A stretch of DNA of 64,000 bases from JBPEWY01 sp052032225 (GCA_052032225.1 JBPEWY010000042.1:8222-72221), one strand, 5' to 3'. Counted from the stretch's first letter, positions 1-8,344 are shown. Numbers and translations: made by a program. The notes: a model not told the origin generated them from the sequence alone.

Positions 1-251
1 GCATAAACAGAAAAAGTACCACCTTTAACTTTTTTAATACCAACAGATAAATCTTTACTTCCGGCCGGAGAACAGATGGAGTAAGAGCGTCTAAGCTCTG
101 TATTATTTAACTCTTTTTTTATGGTAATGTATTGTCCGGGCAAAAACGTAAAAACGTCTTGTAGGTTATCCGGAATAGTAAAAGTTACCACAACAGAATT
201 AGGGGTTTCTCTTTTAATGTGCGATACTGTTAAAGGATAAAATTGAGCCAT
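1..251 (-). CDS. FAD-binding oxidoreductase, PaaE-like (3' end outside window)
   Basis: Only the first 83 codons lie in the window. The protein begins as a ferredoxin-NADP-reductase-type flavoprotein: LPGQYITI at residues 37-44 is followed by the FAD-binding motif RRSYSICS at 54-61, then a GIKKVKGGTF strand typical of the flavin-binding barrel. Proteins of this kind pass electrons from NAD(P)H through FAD, often to a C-terminal plant-type 2Fe-2S domain as in PaaE, the reductase of phenylacetyl-CoA epoxidase. The missing C-terminus would decide between PaaE and another reductase. The ATG at 249-251 is preceded by a TATTTTTG promoter element at 269-276. The gene is divergent from the ABC exporter. 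Family call is firm, specific role is inference. Confidence 0.75.
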   Translation of the reverse strand, partial: MAQFYPLTVSHIKRETPNSVVVTFTIPDNLQDVFTFLPGQYITIKKELNNTELRRSYSICSPAGSKDLSVGIKKVKGGTFSVY

Positions 252-268
252 AACCTGTAAAATTTGCC

Positions 269-276
269 CAAAAATA
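269..276 (-). promoter_or_regulatory. -7 promoter element of the PaaE-like gene
   Basis: On the minus strand this reads TATTTTTG, a full match to the Bacteroidota TAnnTTTG element, 17 bases upstream of the ATG. No TTG at the usual -33 distance was found, so support is partial. Confidence 0.45.
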
Positions 277-401
277 TAAAACAACACCAATAAAGTGTGT
301 AAAAAGTGTTTGCAATTACTAGCTAACACATTAAAAATAACTGTATACTTGTAACAAAATGAGTTTAATAACTACCAATTAACCAAAATTATCCTATCAC
401 T

Positions 402-1889
402 ATGTATAAACACTTTATTACACTACAGTGGAAATCTTTTTTTAGATCGGCCAGTGTAGATAAAAGTATTGGATTAAAAATATTAATGGGATTTTTAGCC
501 ATTTACTTTGCAGTAGCTTTTTTAGGATTAGGATTTGGATTATACCCGTTACTTGAAGATTTATACCCGGAAAAAGACCCGCTAAAAATTGTAAACAGTT
601 ATGTAGTTATCTGGCTGGCTATAGAGCTGGTGTTTAGGTTTTTTATGCAAACGCTTCCGGTAGTTAACATTAAACCCTTGCTAACACTCCCAATAAAAAA
701 GGGCAAGGTAGTACATTATGTATTGTTAAAATCATTCTTCTCTTTTTATAATTTATTACCGCTTTTAGTTATAATACCATTTGGTATAATTTGTATTTTT
801 GCAGGAAATAAGCCGGTTTGGGGTATGGTGGCATGGATGTTTTCTTTATACTGTTTAACCTTAAGTGTTAACTATGCAAACTTTTTGCTGAAGAAAAAAT
901 TTGCCGAAAACTTAAAAGCATTACTTCCCTTTTTATTGGTTGCTTTGGTATTTGTTGTTTTAGAAGTTTTTAAAATTTTTAGCATTAGCAATTATATAGG
1001 GAATGATTTAACTACTTTAATTAACAAGCCTTTTTTAGTAGGGTTTCCACTTTTGCTTTTAATTGGTCTTTATGCATTTAATTATAAATTTTTAACTAAA
1101 AAGTTTTACTTAGATGCTTCTTTACAAACCAAAACAAAAGAAGCTACTACAACCGATTTGTCTTGGACCAGACGTTTTGGAGATATTGCCCCTTTTTTAC
1201 AATTAGATTTAAAACTTATTTGGAGAAACAAAAGACCTAAAACAACTATCTGGATTAGCCTTTTAATTTTAGCATACGGGCTTATATTTTACCCGAACGA
1301 TATTTATCATGAACAAATGCCGGCATTTTTTGTGTTTGTGGGCATATTCACATCGGGAATTTTTATGATTAATTTCGGGCAGTTTATACCCGCTTGGGAC
1401 AGTAGTTATTACCCCATGATGATGGCACAGAACATTCCAATTAAAAAATACCTTTCTTCTAAAATTGGGTTAATGACATTTAGCGTGGTAGTTTTGTTTT
1501 TCTTGAGCACTCCATATGTATATTTTGGATGGCATATTCTTGCGCTAAATATTGCTTGTGCACTCTACAATATAGGAGTAAATATTCCGGTAATTATCTA
1601 TGCCGGATCGTTTAATAAAAAAAGAATAGACTTAGAGAAAAGTCCGTTTATGAATTACCAAGGTACGGGAGCAACCCAATGGATTATTGGTTTACCGCTA
1701 ATGCTCCTTCCTATTGGTATTTGGTATTTAGCCTACAAATTGGGTTCATTTAGCATAGCATCAATTGTTTTAGGGGCCTTTGGTGTAGTTGGGTTAATGC
1801 TTAGAAGTTGGTTGTTAAACCCCATAGCAAATGCCTACATTAAACGCAAATACGCCATGATTCACGGATTTAAACAACAAGCAGAATAA
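402..1889 (+). CDS. ABC transporter permease, DUF5687 family
   Basis: Integral membrane protein of 495 residues with about a dozen hydrophobic segments, for example residues 25-50 and 440-470, separated by Lys-rich cytosolic loops. No solute-binding or periplasmic domain is apparent. The sequence style fits the DUF5687 permeases found only in Bacteroidota, which pair with one ATPase to form exporters of unknown substrate. The ATPase gene follows 16 bases downstream on the same strand, so the two almost certainly form one transporter in the inner membrane. The start is the first ATG after an AT-rich leader; a weak TATACTTG element lies at 344-351. Substrate cannot be told from the sequence. 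Confidence 0.8.
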   Translation: MYKHFITLQWKSFFRSASVDKSIGLKILMGFLAIYFAVAFLGLGFGLYPLLEDLYPEKDPLKIVNSYVVIWLAIELVFRFFMQTLPVVNIKPLLTLPIKKGKVVHYVLLKSFFSFYNLLPLLVIIPFGIICIFAGNKPVWGMVAWMFSLYCLTLSVNYANFLLKKKFAENLKALLPFLLVALVFVVLEVFKIFSISNYIGNDLTTLINKPFLVGFPLLLLIGLYAFNYKFLTKKFYLDASLQTKTKEATTTDLSWTRRFGDIAPFLQLDLKLIWRNKRPKTTIWISLLILAYGLIFYPNDIYHEQMPAFFVFVGIFTSGIFMINFGQFIPAWDSSYYPMMMAQNIPIKKYLSSKIGLMTFSVVVLFFLSTPYVYFGWHILALNIACALYNIGVNIPVIIYAGSFNKKRIDLEKSPFMNYQGTGATQWIIGLPLMLLPIGIWYLAYKLGSFSIASIVLGAFGVVGLMLRSWLLNPIANAYIKRKYAMIHGFKQQAE

Positions 1890-1905
1890 CAAAAAACAGA
1901 AAGCA

Positions 1906-2601
1906 ATGATAACAGTACATAACCTAACTAAAAAATACAAAGACACAACGGTACTAAACATAGAGAGCTTACAAATTCCGAAAGGACAAAGTTTTGGTCT
2001 GGTTGGAAACAACGGAGCCGGAAAAACAACTTTTTTTAGCTTGTTGTTAGATTTAATACAACCTACAACAGGGTATATAGAAAATAATGGAATTCAGGTA
2101 AACAAAAGCGAAGAATGGAAACCGTTCACATCAGCTTTTATAGATGAGAGCTTTTTAATTGGCTACTTAACACCCGAAGAGTATTTTTATTTTATTGGCG
2201 AATTACGCGGAAGCAACAAAGCTGATGTGGATGCCCTTTTAGCTGAGTTTAAAGAGTTTTTTAATGATGAGATTTTAGGTAAGAAAAAATATTTAAGAGA
2301 TCTCTCTAAAGGAAATCAAAAAAAGGTAGGTGTTGTAGCTTCGCTTATTGGTAATCCGGAGGTTATTGTGTTAGATGAGCCTTTTGCAAATTTAGACCCA
2401 ACCACTCAAATAAGGCTTAAACGTATTATAAAAGAGTTGGCACAAAACCCAGATAAAACACTGCTTATTTCTAGTCACGATTTAATGCACGTAACCGAAG
2501 TTAGCGATCGTATTGTTGTACTACACAAAGGCGAAGTGGTAAAAGACATAAAAACATCTACAGAAACCCTTAAAGAATTAGAACAGTTTTTTGCAGGATA
2601 G
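1906..2601 (+). CDS. ABC transporter ATP-binding protein
   Basis: ATPase partner of the preceding permease, 231 residues, the usual size for a single nucleotide-binding domain. Visible motifs: Walker A GNNGAGKT (34-41), signature LSKGNQKK (133-140), Walker B VIVLDEP (153-159), D-loop NLDP (162-165) and the switch His191 in SSHD. The signature is LSKGN rather than LSGGQ, as in many CcmA/NatA-type exporters. It sits in the cytosol on the inner membrane and drives export or membrane remodelling of an unknown substrate. Co-transcribed with the permease (16-base gap). No terminator with a T-run follows; a short stem GTACAAA/TTTGTAC is at 2603-2623. Confidence 0.9.
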   Translation: MITVHNLTKKYKDTTVLNIESLQIPKGQSFGLVGNNGAGKTTFFSLLLDLIQPTTGYIENNGIQVNKSEEWKPFTSAFIDESFLIGYLTPEEYFYFIGELRGSNKADVDALLAEFKEFFNDEILGKKKYLRDLSKGNQKKVGVVASLIGNPEVIVLDEPFANLDPTTQIRLKRIIKELAQNPDKTLLISSHDLMHVTEVSDRIVVLHKGEVVKDIKTSTETLKELEQFFAG

Positions 2602-2634
2602 CGTACAAATTAATTGTTTGTACATTATAAGAAT

Positions 2635-2714
2635 TCCTTTTGTTTAAAAAATAACATTATTTTTACCTGTAAACATACTAAACCAAGGCTTTTTTAGTTT
2701 ACAAAACAAAAGGA
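2635..2714 (+). promoter_or_regulatory. Structured leader and candidate promoter of sprE
   Basis: The 128-base gap before sprE holds an 11-base perfect inverted repeat (TCCTTTTGTTT at 2635-2645 and AAACAAAAGGA at 2704-2714). Its right arm ends 15 bases before the TTG start. Between the arms lie a TATTTTTA promoter-like element (2659-2666) and a smaller 6-bp inverted repeat (ACTAAA/TTTAGT). Folding could hide or expose the start, but this is inference from pairing only. Confidence 0.35.
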
Positions 2715-2729
2715 TTCCTTAGCTATATT

Positions 2730-5282
2730 TTGAAACTACAACACAAAACACTGGGTCTTACGCTTGTTTTAACTGCTACGATTATTGGGTGTTCTACCAA
2801 AAAAGACACTTTTATAAATCGTAATTGGCATGCTATTACGGCAGAATACAACACGCTTTATAACGGGTACAATGCATTGCAAGAAGGCGTGGCACAACTA
2901 AATGCAACGTATGTAGATAATTACTGGGATATTCTTCCGGTAGAACGCATGGCTGTCTCTGATGAGGTAAAACTATCATCAGCTCCTAAAAACCCTAATT
3001 TTGAAAGAGCCGAAGAAAAAGCCACAAAAGCCATACAAAAACATGGTATGGAAATTAACAACAGAGAACGCAACCCGCAAATAGATGAAGCTTTTTTGTT
3101 GTTAGGAAAATCCAGATACTACGATCAACGCTTTATTCCTGCACTAGAAGCGTTTAACTACATCCTTTATAAATATCCTAATAGTAGCACAATAGCACAA
3201 GCTAAAATTTGGCGAGAAAAAGTAAATCTTAGGCTAGAAAACGAAGAGCTTGCATTAGAAAACCTAAAAAAACTACTAAAACAAGAGCGTCTAACAGACC
3301 AAGATTATGCAGATGCTTCTGCAATGATGGCACAAGCATACATAAACCTAAAATATTTAGATAGTGCAGCTAAAAGATTACGATTAGCAGCTAAGGCAAC
3401 CAAAAACTTCGAAGAAAAAGGAAGGTACTATTACATTGTTGGTCAGCTTTACAACAAAATGGGTGTTAAAGACACCGCAAATATGGCGTTTAGTAAAGTG
3501 GTAGAACTTAACCGAAAAACACCAAGAACGTATCATATTCACGCTAAACTACAACTGTTAAAAAATCAAGAGCTTACAGATAATAACAAAGAAGCTATTT
3601 ACGAGCAATTACAAGAAATGGCAGAAAACAGAGAAAACAGACCATTTTTACACAAAATTTATCACGAAATAGCTAATTACCATCATAAAGCAGATTCTAC
3701 AGAAACCGCAATTACTTTTTTCAATAAATCGTTACGTGCCTCTAAACAAGATGCTGTTTTAAATGCGCTAAATTATGAGCGCTTAGCCGAAATAAACTTT
3801 TACAATAAAAACTATAAAATAGCGGGCGCATATTACGATAGTACACTTACAAACATATCTGAAAACACCAGAAAATTTAGAAACATCACTAAAAAAAGAA
3901 ACAATTTAGATGAGGTTATACAATACGAAAGTTTAGTACAAAAAAACGACAGTATTCTGTATTTAGTGAACGCATCTGCCCAAGAGCGCGTTGCTTACTT
4001 TACAGCGCATATAGAAAAACTAAAAGAAAAAGAAGCGCAAGAAGAAGCTAAAAGAGAGCAATTAAAGCAGCAAACCGGTTTTGCAGGCACAGGGCTGTCT
4101 AACACTAATGTAAGCTCCGGAGATACATTTTACTTTTACAATACTACTATTGTAGGCTACGGTAAAACAGCATTTAAAAATAAATGGGGAGACAGACCTT
4201 TAGAAGACAATTGGCGCTTATCTAACAAAACAACAGTTTCTGAGCAAGAAACAGCCGGCACAAGTACTACAACACAAACCAACCAAGTGGTGCCAAGAGA
4301 TAAACTATATGATGTTACATATTATATAGAGAAAATTCCAACCAATAGTAAGGTAATTGATAGTTTAGAACTTGAACGTAATTTTGCTAACTACCAACTT
4401 GCGCTTATTTATAAAGAAAAATTTAAAGAGTACGAGTTGGCAGCTCAAAAATTAGTAGCAGTGCTTCAGTCTAACCCCGAAGAAAAACTAATTCTTCCAT
4501 CAAAATATAATTTATATAAAGTATATCAAATATTAAATAATCCTTTAGCCGAGAAGGTTAAAGAAGATATTGTGACAAATTATCCATCATCACAATATGC
4601 ACAATTGCTTTTGCGTCCGGAAAATGTAATAGACAATCAATCAAAAAACAGTCCGGAGGCTTTATATAGTAAATTGTATAAAGAATTTGAAGCTCAAAAT
4701 TTTGAGCATGTAATAACAACATCAGAACAATACGCTAAAACATATAACGGCTTGCCAATTGCAGCAAAATTTGCAATGCTTAAGGCTATGGCAATAGGAA
4801 GATTACAAGGATTTGAGGCTTTTAAAGAAGCATTAAATTATGTGGCGCTTAATTTCCCTAACAATCCGGAGGGCAAGCATGCGCAAAAAATTATAGAAGA
4901 ACAATTACCTAAATTAGGCAACAGCAACTTTGCAGAATCTGTGCCGAGAGGAAATTACAAATTGGTTTTTCCGTTTAAAAAATCAGATACAGTTGCTATT
5001 AACAAATTATACAAAACATTAGAACGCTCGTTAAAAGAGTTGCGTTACGATCATTTAAAACTATCTAAAGATATTTACAACACTACAACAATGTTTGTGG
5101 TAGTGCATGGATTTAAACAAAAAGAATACGCTTTAGGATATGCAGAGTTGTTAAATATTAACAAAGATTACAAAGTAAGGGATGAGAATTTTGTAATTTT
5201 GTCAGACAACTACAAAATTGTACAAATTCATAAGAATTTAGACGATTATTTAAGTAAAATAAGTACTCAGAACACTAATTGA
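2730..5282 (+). CDS. sprE: Type IX secretion / gliding lipoprotein SprE (PorW-like)
   Basis: Lipoprotein of 850 residues. The signal peptide ends in the lipobox IIGC with Cys21, followed by the family's NRNWHAITAEYNTLYNGYNAL-type start (about residues 30-50) and several tetratricopeptide helices over about 120-400. A low-complexity Lys/Glu/Gln stretch lies near 420-450, then further TPR-like helices to the C-terminus. SprE in Flavobacterium and PorW in Porphyromonas are outer-membrane-attached periplasmic lipoproteins needed for type IX secretion and gliding. The start is a TTG: no in-frame ATG lies upstream, and the next Met falls far beyond the lipobox. The bactofilin starts 10 bases after the stop, so the gene probably heads the run into the ATP synthase genes. 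Assignment rests on length, lipobox, TPR content and characteristic N-terminus. Confidence 0.8.
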   Translation: MKLQHKTLGLTLVLTATIIGCSTKKDTFINRNWHAITAEYNTLYNGYNALQEGVAQLNATYVDNYWDILPVERMAVSDEVKLSSAPKNPNFERAEEKATKAIQKHGMEINNRERNPQIDEAFLLLGKSRYYDQRFIPALEAFNYILYKYPNSSTIAQAKIWREKVNLRLENEELALENLKKLLKQERLTDQDYADASAMMAQAYINLKYLDSAAKRLRLAAKATKNFEEKGRYYYIVGQLYNKMGVKDTANMAFSKVVELNRKTPRTYHIHAKLQLLKNQELTDNNKEAIYEQLQEMAENRENRPFLHKIYHEIANYHHKADSTETAITFFNKSLRASKQDAVLNALNYERLAEINFYNKNYKIAGAYYDSTLTNISENTRKFRNITKKRNNLDEVIQYESLVQKNDSILYLVNASAQERVAYFTAHIEKLKEKEAQEEAKREQLKQQTGFAGTGLSNTNVSSGDTFYFYNTTIVGYGKTAFKNKWGDRPLEDNWRLSNKTTVSEQETAGTSTTTQTNQVVPRDKLYDVTYYIEKIPTNSKVIDSLELERNFANYQLALIYKEKFKEYELAAQKLVAVLQSNPEEKLILPSKYNLYKVYQILNNPLAEKVKEDIVTNYPSSQYAQLLLRPENVIDNQSKNSPEALYSKLYKEFEAQNFEHVITTSEQYAKTYNGLPIAAKFAMLKAMAIGRLQGFEAFKEALNYVALNFPNNPEGKHAQKIIEEQLPKLGNSNFAESVPRGNYKLVFPFKKSDTVAINKLYKTLERSLKELRYDHLKLSKDIYNTTTMFVVVHGFKQKEYALGYAELLNINKDYKVRDENFVILSDNYKIVQIHKNLDDYLSKISTQNTN

Positions 5283-5292
5283 TTTTTTAGCT

Positions 5293-5706
5293 ATGTTTTC
5301 AGACAACAAAAAAGGAAAACTTTCTATGGAAGCTGCCAACGCACAGCCTAACAGAATAGGTGCAACAACCAAAATTAAAGGAGATGTAACTTCTGAAGCC
5401 GATTTTAGAATAGACGGACATTTAGAAGGAAACTTAACAACTACCGGAAAAGTAGTAATTGGGCGTGACGGCAGCATAAATGGTAAAGTACAATGTGAAA
5501 ATGCCGATATTGAGGGTAAATTTTCAGGAGAGCTTCAAGTAAACAGTTTATTGCTTTTAAAAGCTTCGGCTGTTATAGAAGGAGACGTAACAGTTGCTAA
5601 GCTTGCCGTAGAGCCCGGAGCAAACTTTAATGCAAATTGCACTATGAAAGGCGCCGGTGTAAAGCCAATTCAAAATGGAACCCAAAAAACCGAAAAATCG
5701 GCCTAA
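5293..5706 (+). CDS. Bactofilin (polymer-forming cytoskeletal protein)
   Basis: Small protein of 137 residues with a right-handed beta-helix core (about residues 20-115) made of short repeats such as TKIKGDVTSEADFRIDGHLEG, VVIGRDGSINGKV and AVIEGDVTVAKL. The hydrophobic/Gly/Asp rhythm is that of bactofilins (DUF583). Bactofilins polymerise without nucleotide and act as membrane-associated scaffolds for envelope growth and shape. N- and C-terminal tails are short and disordered (the C-terminus is Lys/Thr/Gln-rich). It starts 10 bases after sprE and its 3' end overlaps the next gene by 32 bases, so it is translationally linked to the ATP synthase accessory genes. The specific scaffolded partner is unknown. 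Confidence 0.85.
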   Translation: MFSDNKKGKLSMEAANAQPNRIGATTKIKGDVTSEADFRIDGHLEGNLTTTGKVVIGRDGSINGKVQCENADIEGKFSGELQVNSLLLLKASAVIEGDVTVAKLAVEPGANFNANCTMKGAGVKPIQNGTQKTEKSA

Positions 5707-5899
5707 CCCTTACATTAGGTTTACTACTGTAGCCTTCCAAATGGGGGCTACCATTTATTTGGGTAATTTACTGGGCAAATGGCTTGATAAAAAATACGAA
5801 ACAACCTATTGGGAATCTTCTATAACACTTTTTGCTGTATTTGCCGCAATGTATATGGTAATTAGCCAAGTAATTAAACTATCAAAAAAAAATGATTAA
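5675..5899 (+). CDS. AtpZ/AtpI-like ATP synthase accessory membrane protein
   Basis: Protein of 74 residues with a basic Pro/Lys/Asn-rich N-terminus and two predicted membrane helices (about 17-36 and 47-68) joined by a LGKWLDKKYETTYWE loop. This matches the AtpZ/AtpI family, small proteins encoded just before F0 genes and implicated in c-ring assembly or Mg/Ca handling. The start ATG lies inside the bactofilin coding sequence (32-base overlap, different frame). The next gene overlaps its end by 8 bases, giving a chain of coupled translation into atpB. The family call comes from size, topology and position. Confidence 0.75.
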   Translation: MEPKKPKNRPNPYIRFTTVAFQMGATIYLGNLLGKWLDKKYETTYWESSITLFAVFAAMYMVISQVIKLSKKND

Positions 5900-6305
5900 A
5901 AGCTTAATAGCTTATGCCATCAGTTTTTTGGGGTTGTCTTTTTTAGGGTATTTGGCTCATATTAATCTTGTAGACAGCAATAAAATACTAACCCTCTTTA
6001 ACATAAAAGAAGTTTACATTTTTTATGGGGTCTCATCATTTATAATATGCGCTGTTTTGCTGGGGCTTAGCACAATAAATAAGTTTAAACCTCAAATAGG
6101 ATTTTTGTATTTGGCTGCATTAGTGTTAAAAATTGTAGCCTTTTGTACGGTCTTTTACAATTCTGTTTTTAACCAGCAGAAACTAACACCTTCAGAAAGC
6201 CTTCAATTACTCATTCCGTTGTTTATTTTTTTAATGGTAGAGGTTTATTTTATTGCCAGGATTTTAAACCAACTGCACGAGAATAATTTTAAGCATAAAA
6301 AATAA
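5892..6305 (+). CDS. Four-helix membrane protein upstream of atpB (DUF6168-like)
   Basis: Protein of 137 residues with four hydrophobic helices (about 4-22, 40-60, 71-93 and 106-126), short loops and a basic C-terminus. No catalytic motif is visible. It overlaps the preceding AtpZ-like gene by 8 bases and ends just ahead of the atpB promoter, a place where flavobacterial genomes commonly carry a DUF6168-type membrane protein. Its topology resembles AtpI/UncI, so a role in F0 assembly is a reasonable but untested guess. The stop codon at 6303-6305 touches the -33 element of the atpB promoter. Confidence 0.65.
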   Translation: MIKSLIAYAISFLGLSFLGYLAHINLVDSNKILTLFNIKEVYIFYGVSSFIICAVLLGLSTINKFKPQIGFLYLAALVLKIVAFCTVFYNSVFNQQKLTPSESLQLLIPLFIFLMVEVYFIARILNQLHENNFKHKK

Positions 6306-6334
6306 TTGTTTTTTCAATTAAATAACTACCTTTG
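6306..6334 (+). promoter_or_regulatory. Promoter of atpB
   Basis: TTG at 6306-6308, an 18-base spacer and TACCTTTG at 6327-6334 match the Bacteroidota -33/-7 promoter. Transcription should begin near 6339. This excludes the in-frame TTG at 6332 as a start codon and supports the ATG at 6374. Confidence 0.7.
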
Positions 6335-6373
6335 CACGAAATTTTTAAGGATAGTTTTTTGAATTATTTTAGA

Positions 6374-7489
6374 ATGAAGGCAGTAAAACAATCTATCAAG
6401 TTATTAGTCTTACTGGCAGCAGCATTAACAACAACCACTTCTTTTGCAGGAGGAGGTTCTGAAAAAGGAGATGCTGTTGATACCCCAAAAGAAATACAAG
6501 ATTACATTTTACATCACATTAAAGATTCGCATGATTTTTCGCTTTTTTCTTATACCAATAGCGAAGGTGAGCGTGTACATGTTGGGTTTCCGTTACCTGT
6601 AATATTATGGACTAGCGAGGGGCTGGTTACCTTCATGTCTTCAGAATTTCATCACAACGATGACGGCAGTGTTATTGTAGAGAAAAAAGGCTTAAAGTTT
6701 GTAAAAGTTCACAGTAAAATTTATGAGCTTGAAAAAGGAGCCGATAAGGTTGTTTTTGATGAAGAACACCATCCTGTAAATGCATCAAAAGTTTTAGACC
6801 TTTCTATAACCAAAAGCGTTTTCGGAATTTTATTGGTAGGGTTACTAATGTTGTTAGCTTTTGGATCATTAGCTAAGCAGTACAAGAAAAACAAAATACC
6901 AACCGGCTTTGGTAGAATTTTAGAGCCTCTAGTGCTTTATGTTAGAGACGAGATTGCAAAGCCAAATATTGGAGACAAGCACTACAGAAAGTTTACAGGT
7001 TATTTACTAACAGTATTTTTCTTTATCTGGATTTCTAACCTACTTGGTTTAACACCTCTTGGGTTTAACGTTACAGGACAGATAGCTGTAACAGCTGCAT
7101 TAGCTATCCTAACACTAGTTATTTACACCTTTAGCGGAAATAAAGATTACTGGGAGCATATTTTATGGATGCCGGGAGTTCCAATTTTAATACGTCCGGT
7201 GCTCGCAATTATAGAATTAGCAGGAGCATTTTTAATTAAACCGTTCTCACTGCTTGTTCGTTTATTTGCAAACATTTCGGCAGGACACATAGTTGTTATG
7301 AGTTTAATAGCAATTATGATAACAATGAAAGCTTCTTTAGGAGCAGTAGGATCTACATTGTTGTCGTTTGTACTGTCGTTTTTTATAACACTAATAGAGT
7401 TGTTAGTGGCCTTCTTACAAGCGTATATTTTTACCATGCTATCGGCTTTATTTATTGGTATGGCCGTTGCAGAGCACGATCATCATTAA
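6374..7489 (+). CDS. atpB: ATP synthase F0 subunit a
   Basis: Membrane subunit forming the proton half-channels against the c-ring. The protein of 371 residues is about 100 longer than the E. coli subunit because of a cleavable-looking signal peptide (residues 1-25, ending TSFAGG) and a His/Asp/Lys-rich periplasmic segment (about 26-130), a known Bacteroidota trait. The core carries five to six helices. The essential arginine is Arg296 in LLVRLFANISAGH, followed by the C-terminal helix pair. A longer reading from TTG at 6332 is rejected because that codon lies in the promoter. First gene of atpB-E-F-H-A-G; atpE follows after 59 bases. Confidence 0.92.
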   Translation: MKAVKQSIKLLVLLAAALTTTTSFAGGGSEKGDAVDTPKEIQDYILHHIKDSHDFSLFSYTNSEGERVHVGFPLPVILWTSEGLVTFMSSEFHHNDDGSVIVEKKGLKFVKVHSKIYELEKGADKVVFDEEHHPVNASKVLDLSITKSVFGILLVGLLMLLAFGSLAKQYKKNKIPTGFGRILEPLVLYVRDEIAKPNIGDKHYRKFTGYLLTVFFFIWISNLLGLTPLGFNVTGQIAVTAALAILTLVIYTFSGNKDYWEHILWMPGVPILIRPVLAIIELAGAFLIKPFSLLVRLFANISAGHIVVMSLIAIMITMKASLGAVGSTLLSFVLSFFITLIELLVAFLQAYIFTMLSALFIGMAVAEHDHH

Positions 7490-7548
7490 TAAACGCAAAG
7501 TAAGAAACTAAAAAAGAGTTTAATTGTTAACTATATAAATTAATTGTT

Positions 7549-7743
7549 ATGACAATTCCAAATTTAGTAGGTGCTGGTTTAATAGTAATTGGTGCTGGTA
7601 TTGGTTTAGGTAAAATCGGTGGAAGTGCAATGGAAGGTATTGCACGTCAGCCAGAAGCTACTGGTAAAATCCAAACAGCAATGATTATTATTGCTGCACT
7701 ATTAGAAGGTTTAGCGTTTGGTGCATTATTCTTAGGAAAATAA
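7549..7743 (+). CDS. atpE: ATP synthase F0 subunit c
   Basis: Proteolipid of 64 residues, short for the family, forming the rotating c-ring. Two Gly/Ala-rich helices (about 5-27 and 42-62) flank the polar loop ARQPEA (32-37). The ion carrier is Glu53 in ALLEGLAFG in helix 2. Helix 1 lacks the Gln of sodium-binding rings and Gly follows the Glu, so proton coupling is expected. Translation of this gene must exceed that of its neighbours. A very stable hairpin lies just after the stop (7760-7794), which may protect or segment the mRNA at this point. Confidence 0.95.
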   Translation: MTIPNLVGAGLIVIGAGIGLGKIGGSAMEGIARQPEATGKIQTAMIIIAALLEGLAFGALFLGK

Positions 7744-7759
7744 TCCAAACTAAACAAAA

Positions 7760-7794
7760 ACACTTTCCTGTAACGGTTGGTTGCAGGAAAGTGT
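7760..7794 (+). promoter_or_regulatory. Stable intercistronic hairpin between atpE and atpF
   Basis: ACACTTTCCTGTAAC (7760-7774) pairs with GTTGCAGGAAAGTGT (7780-7794) over 15 positions with one G-U pair and a 5-base loop. No T-run follows, so it is not a standard terminator. It lies 16 bases after the atpE stop. A stabiliser or processing barrier for atpE mRNA is inferred. Confidence 0.7.
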
Positions 7795-7834
7795 ACTTAA
7801 ACTAAAGATAATTAGTAGTTAAACACATAATATA

Positions 7835-8335
7835 ATGGATACATTATTAAATGATTTTTCGGTTGGGTTATTCGTAATGCAAATTGTATTACTATTAGGA
7901 ATAATGTTCTTATTAGTAAAATTTGCTTGGAAACCAATTTTAAATGCTGTTAACGAGCGTGAAGAAGGAATTAAAAATGCTCTTGAAGCTGCTGAAAACG
8001 CTAAGCGTGAAATGGAAAACATTAAAGCAGACAACGACAGAGTATTAAAAGAAGCTCGTGCAGAGAGAGAAAGCATGCTTAAAGAAGCGCGTGAGATGAG
8101 AGAAAAAATGATTGCAGAGGCTAAAGAGCAAGCGCAAGCAGAAGCAGATAAAATGATTAAGCAAGCGCAAGCCACTATAGAAACCGAAAAGAAAGCTGCA
8201 TTAGCAGAACTTAAAAACGAAGTAGCTTCTTTATCTGTTAGCATAGCAGAAAAGGTGGTGCGTAAAGAACTTTCAACAAAAGGAAAGCACCAAGAGCTGG
8301 TAGACGAGATGTTAGAAGAAGTTACCTTAAACTAA
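7835..8335 (+). CDS. atpF: ATP synthase F0 subunit b
   Basis: Peripheral-stalk subunit of 166 residues. One N-terminal membrane helix (about 8-30, LFVMQIVLLLGIMFLLV) is followed by FAWKPILNAVNEREEGI and then an almost unbroken Ala/Glu/Lys/Arg coiled coil to about residue 150, the standard layout of a b subunit. It dimerises and ties F1 to subunit a through the delta subunit. Single b gene; no b' homologue is seen. The stop is followed after 9 bases by atpH. Start ATG fits the family N-terminus. Confidence 0.93.
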   Translation: MDTLLNDFSVGLFVMQIVLLLGIMFLLVKFAWKPILNAVNEREEGIKNALEAAENAKREMENIKADNDRVLKEARAERESMLKEAREMREKMIAEAKEQAQAEADKMIKQAQATIETEKKAALAELKNEVASLSVSIAEKVVRKELSTKGKHQELVDEMLEEVTLN

Positions 8336-8344
8336 TTTATAACA

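Noticed and set aside
2603..2623. GTACAAA/TTTGTAC stem after the ABC ATPase as a terminator
   Set aside because: No T-run follows; the stem is short and AT-rich.
6332..6373. Longer atpB reading from TTG at 6332
   Set aside because: The TTG is part of the TACCTTTG promoter element, upstream of the predicted transcript start; the ATG at 6374 gives a normal signal peptide.
7147..8244. Minus-strand frames opposite atpB and atpF
   Set aside because: Low-complexity Ser/Ala-rich translations mirroring Lys/Glu/Ala-rich coiled-coil codons of the real genes.
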